This document shows, piece after piece, positions 45,237-47,464 of a DNA stretch of 47,464 nt. Every line of letters begins with the position of its first letter. Within the stretch, counting starts at the first letter, position 1. The notes under the pieces were generated by a model. The model was not told the DNA's origin. It saw only the letters and a list, made by a program, of their open reading frames with translations, and searched no databases. This stretch comes from Alphaproteobacteria bacterium (GTDB lineage Bacteria > Pseudomonadota > Alphaproteobacteria > TMED109), in contig JAJEGJ010000118.1 in the NCBI GenBank assembly GCA_022819905.1, positions 1 through 47,464 of the forward strand. Direction: 5' to 3'. The position numbers and the translations under genes are program-made.

Positions 45237-46106
45237 TCAGCCGCAGGTAAGCTTGGCGTATTCCTCGATCATTAGCCGGCAGATTTTGCCCGGCTTGTAG
45301 GTGTGCTGCCCGATTACTGACACCGGCGTGACCTCGGCTGCAGTGCCGGTCACGAAGACTTCTTCCGCCCGACTGATTTCGTCGGGCATGATCACTTCCT
45401 CAATTACCTCGATTCCATTTGCCTTGGCGATCCCGATAGCCGTGCGACGGGTAATTCCATCCAGAAAGCAGTCCGGCACCGGTGTGTGAATGACGCCATC
45501 CCGCACAAAAAAAATGTTGGCGCCTGTGGTCTCCGCAACGCGCCCGCGATGATCAAGCATCAATGCGTCGTCGTAACCGTCACGCTCGGCGGCGTGCTTG
45601 GCCAGCGTGCACGTCATGTAGAGCCCGGCGGCCTTTGTATTGACGGGCGCGGTCTCGGGGGACGGACGCCGCCAGTCGGCAAGCGCCAGGCGGATCCCTT
45701 TCAAGCGGGCTTCCGGGGAGAAATAGGACGGCCATTCCCAAGCAGCGACCGCGATGTGGATGGTGTTGCGTTGGGCCGAAATCCCCATCATTTCGCTGCC
45801 GCGCCAAACCACCGGCCGGACGTACCCATCGACGATTCCGTTGGCCTCAAGCACGGCGTGCCGGGCCTGGCTGAGTTCCTCTCCGGAGCAGGGGAACTCC
45901 ATCCCCAGTGTGGTGGCGGAGTGGATCAGGCGATCCGTGTGCTCCTGCTCCTTAAAGATCTTCCCGCCGTAAGCCCGCTCGCCTTCAAACACGGAACTGG
46001 CGTAATGCAAAGCGTGGCTGAGCACGTGTAGCTGCGCTTCACCCCAAGGCAGCAGTTTGCCGTCAAGCCAGAGCTGTCCGGGCAGTCGGCCATAATCTTC
46101 AATCAT
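45237..46106 (-). CDS. ilvE: Branched-chain amino acid aminotransferase
   Basis: Fold-type IV PLP enzyme for the last step of Leu, Ile and Val synthesis and the first step of their breakdown. In 289 residues: LHYASSVFEGERAYGGKIF (substrate-pocket region), RPVVWRGSEMMGI, the Schiff-base Lys in PVNTKAAGLYMTCTLAK, LMLDHRGRVAETTGANIFFV and TGITRRTAI-like DGITRRTAIGIAK for the phosphate group. It is on the minus strand, divergent from marR with a 78-bp gap. Confidence 0.95.
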   Translation of the reverse strand: MIEDYGRLPGQLWLDGKLLPWGEAQLHVLSHALHYASSVFEGERAYGGKIFKEQEHTDRLIHSATTLGMEFPCSGEELSQARHAVLEANGIVDGYVRPVVWRGSEMMGISAQRNTIHIAVAAWEWPSYFSPEARLKGIRLALADWRRPSPETAPVNTKAAGLYMTCTLAKHAAERDGYDDALMLDHRGRVAETTGANIFFVRDGVIHTPVPDCFLDGITRRTAIGIAKANGIEVIEEVIMPDEISRAEEVFVTGTAAEVTPVSVIGQHTYKPGKICRLMIEEYAKLTCG

Positions 46107-46184
46107 GGGAGGTGCCCCGCAGGAATCACTGGTACCGTTCCGGAAAGGACCGCATCGTAGTACCTTACCGCTAGAAACGTCAAC

Positions 46185-46649
46185 ATGGCTGACGCATTTA
46201 TGTCGGACTTCGCTACACGTGCAATCGCAGAACGCCTTTTCTTCGGCTACCGCGCATTTACCGGCGATGCGGACCGCGTCCTGGCTAGTCGCGGCCTAGG
46301 GCGCGCGCACCATAGAGCGCTTTATTTCATTGAGCGTGCCGGAAGCATTCCCGTGCACGAGTTGCTAGCGACGTTAGGAATTACCAAGCAGGCTCTGACC
46401 AGGGTCCTGCGCGAACTCATGGAGGCAAGACTGGTCGAACGGCGGCGGGACCCGACCGACGGACGACGGGGCATTTTGACCCTAACCGACGCTGGCCGCG
46501 CTCTTGAGCTGTCCCTGCTTCATGCGCAAAGAGCGCGGATTGAATCTGCCTTGCAGCACGCTGGCCCAAGCGGCAGTGCAGCGGTTCACGCGTTTCTCGA
46601 AGCGCTCATGGAGCCGGGTGATCGTGAACGGATCGGAACTTCGCTGTGA
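46185..46649 (+). CDS. MarR-family transcriptional regulator
   Basis: Winged-helix DNA-binding protein of 154 residues. The recognition region IPVHELLATLGITKQALTRV with LRELMEARLVERRRDPTDGR (helix-turn-helix and wing) is a textbook MarR pattern. In many alphaproteobacteria this gene sits between ilvE and an OmpR-type two-component pair, as here. Its ligand and targets are unknown; the 78-bp divergent gap to ilvE could hold its operator. The stop codon overlaps the GTG of the next gene. Confidence 0.9.
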   Translation: MADAFMSDFATRAIAERLFFGYRAFTGDADRVLASRGLGRAHHRALYFIERAGSIPVHELLATLGITKQALTRVLRELMEARLVERRRDPTDGRRGILTLTDAGRALELSLLHAQRARIESALQHAGPSGSAAVHAFLEALMEPGDRERIGTSL

Positions 46650-47347
46650 GCAGCTCACTGCATGCCAAGACCCGATCGCTCGATTCCAGGCTGCTTGTCG
46701 TTGACGATGATTCTCGGCTGAGAAATCTCTTGCAGCGGTATCTTTCTGGGCAGGGGTATCTCGTTGATGTCGCTCGAGATGCCGGCGAAGCAAAGGAACG
46801 CCTGAAGGGAATAGCGTATGACCTGATCGTGCTCGATGTAAGCATGCCAGGCGAAGATGGCCTCACCTTCGCGCGTTCGCTGCGCGCGGTGGGCAGCGTC
46901 CCGATCCTGTTTCTGACAGCACGGAAAGAAACCAGGCACCGCATAGAGGGGCTGGAAGCGGGAGCGGACGACTACATGGGAAAGCCGTTCGATCCGCATG
47001 AGCTTTCGTTACGTGTCGCTAGCCTCCTGCGCCGCGTTAAGTCGGACGCCCCTCCAGGATGGGTGCATTTCGGTGAGTACCGATTTGACCTTGAACGCCG
47101 TCGCCTTTGGAATCGTTCGGGACCGGTCATGCTCACCGCGCGCGAGGGTGAAGTGCTGGTGCATTTGGCCAGGGCCCTCGGCAAACCGGTTCGGCGCGAC
47201 AAACTGGGGCACGAGAGCTCACTTGGGGAGCGGAGCGTCGACGTCTGTATTAACCGTCTCCGCCGGAAACTTGGGGAGGACGCCCGTTCAGCTCGTCACA
47301 TCATCTCGATTCGTGGCACTGGTTATGCGCTTCGCGCGAGCCCCTGA
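46646..47347 (+). CDS. OmpR/PhoB-type response regulator
   Basis: DNA-binding response regulator of 233 residues. The receiver domain has the acidic pair in LLVVDDDSR, phospho-acceptor Asp64 in LIVLDVSMPGEDG, and Lys113 in YMGKPF. The C-terminal winged helix (residues 135-230) includes MLTAREGEVLVHLARALGKP and RSVDVCINRLRRKLGED. It starts with GTG 46646 inside the marR stop and ends overlapping the ATG of the sensor kinase, so the three genes are likely one transcript. Confidence 0.95.
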   Translation: MSSSLHAKTRSLDSRLLVVDDDSRLRNLLQRYLSGQGYLVDVARDAGEAKERLKGIAYDLIVLDVSMPGEDGLTFARSLRAVGSVPILFLTARKETRHRIEGLEAGADDYMGKPFDPHELSLRVASLLRRVKSDAPPGWVHFGEYRFDLERRRLWNRSGPVMLTAREGEVLVHLARALGKPVRRDKLGHESSLGERSVDVCINRLRRKLGEDARSARHIISIRGTGYALRASP

Positions 47348-47464
47348 TGAAGCTCCTGCCATTTGAGCGCCCCAGTTTGGAAGTACGGCGCGTACTCCCA
47401 CGAGGGTTCTTTGGACGGGCCCTCGTCATCGTTGCCGTGCCCTTGGTACTCCTGCAACTGCTCC
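47347..47464 (+). CDS. Sensor histidine kinase, N-terminal fragment (runs off the window)
   Basis: The last 118 bases encode the first 39 residues of a membrane protein: MKLLPFERPSLEVRRVLPRG, then FFGRALVIVAVPLVLLQLL, the start of a first transmembrane helix of EnvZ-like kinases. The ATG overlaps the response-regulator stop (TGATG). Position downstream of an OmpR-type regulator makes it the cognate kinase; its catalytic domains lie outside the window. Confidence 0.8.
   Translation, partial: MKLLPFERPSLEVRRVLPRGFFGRALVIVAVPLVLLQLL

Overview
This window is a contiguous piece of an alphaproteobacterial chromosome, GC-rich and densely coded. The evidence is gene order and protein type: the block rpsB-tsf-pyrH-frr-uppS-cdsA-dxr-rseP-bamA-skp-lpxD-fabZ-lpxA-lpxI-lpxB-gltA, with LpxI instead of LpxH; an S2 protein with an alphaproteobacterial N-terminus; and the uvrC-pgsA-moaD-moaE and ilvE-marR-response regulator-sensor kinase blocks. 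A Rhodospirillales-like lineage is my guess; the sequence alone does not fix the order. No insertion sequence, phage gene, CRISPR array or rRNA was seen.

Layout. 1-5.9 kb: end of tatC, serS, an aldo/keto reductase, a tRNA-Ser(UGA) on the minus strand, a ThDP-dependent acetolactate-synthase-like enzyme and a minus-strand periplasmic TPR protein. 6.1-7.7 kb: a lone glpK. 7.7-24.1 kb: one long plus-strand run for translation (rpsB, tsf, frr), UMP kinase, isoprenoid and phospholipid precursors (dxr, uppS, cdsA), outer-membrane assembly (rseP, bamA, skp) and lipid A (lpxD, fabZ, lpxA, lpxI, lpxB), then gloA and gltA. Most junctions overlap by a few bases, so translational coupling is likely. 24.2-27.1 kb: a two-gene periplasmic molybdenum hydroxylase of the isoquinoline-oxidoreductase type, closed by a clear intrinsic terminator.

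27.5-35.8 kb is the accessory-looking part: a Tat-signal peptide, a membrane-bound formate dehydrogenase (molybdopterin subunit, four-cluster ferredoxin subunit, cytochrome b subunit) with a small lipoprotein encoded between the last two, a NavMs/NaChBac-type voltage-gated sodium channel, a 41-residue membrane peptide on the opposite strand, a DUF6494-type small protein, then fdhD and mobA. FdhD and MobA supply the sulfur and the GMP half of the bis-MGD cofactor that the formate dehydrogenase needs, so most of this region reads as one functional unit. moaD and moaE, at 44.4-45.1 kb, make the molybdopterin dithiolene for both molybdenum enzymes.

36.1-45.1 kb: a class I aminotransferase coupled to uvrB, a FolM-like reductase with folB, an A+T-rich intergenic stretch with several DnaA-box matches, then uvrC, pgsA, a pirin, moaD and moaE. 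45.2-47.5 kb: ilvE (minus) facing away from marR, an OmpR-type regulator and the start of its sensor kinase.

The observations I rate highest are the DnaA-box-bearing intergenic region at 40.53-40.84 kb (a candidate replication origin, or a DnaA-controlled promoter), the sodium channel and small uncharacterised proteins inside the formate dehydrogenase neighbourhood, an Arg in place of the catalytic Lys in the FolM-like reductase, and a possible switching leader before rpsB.
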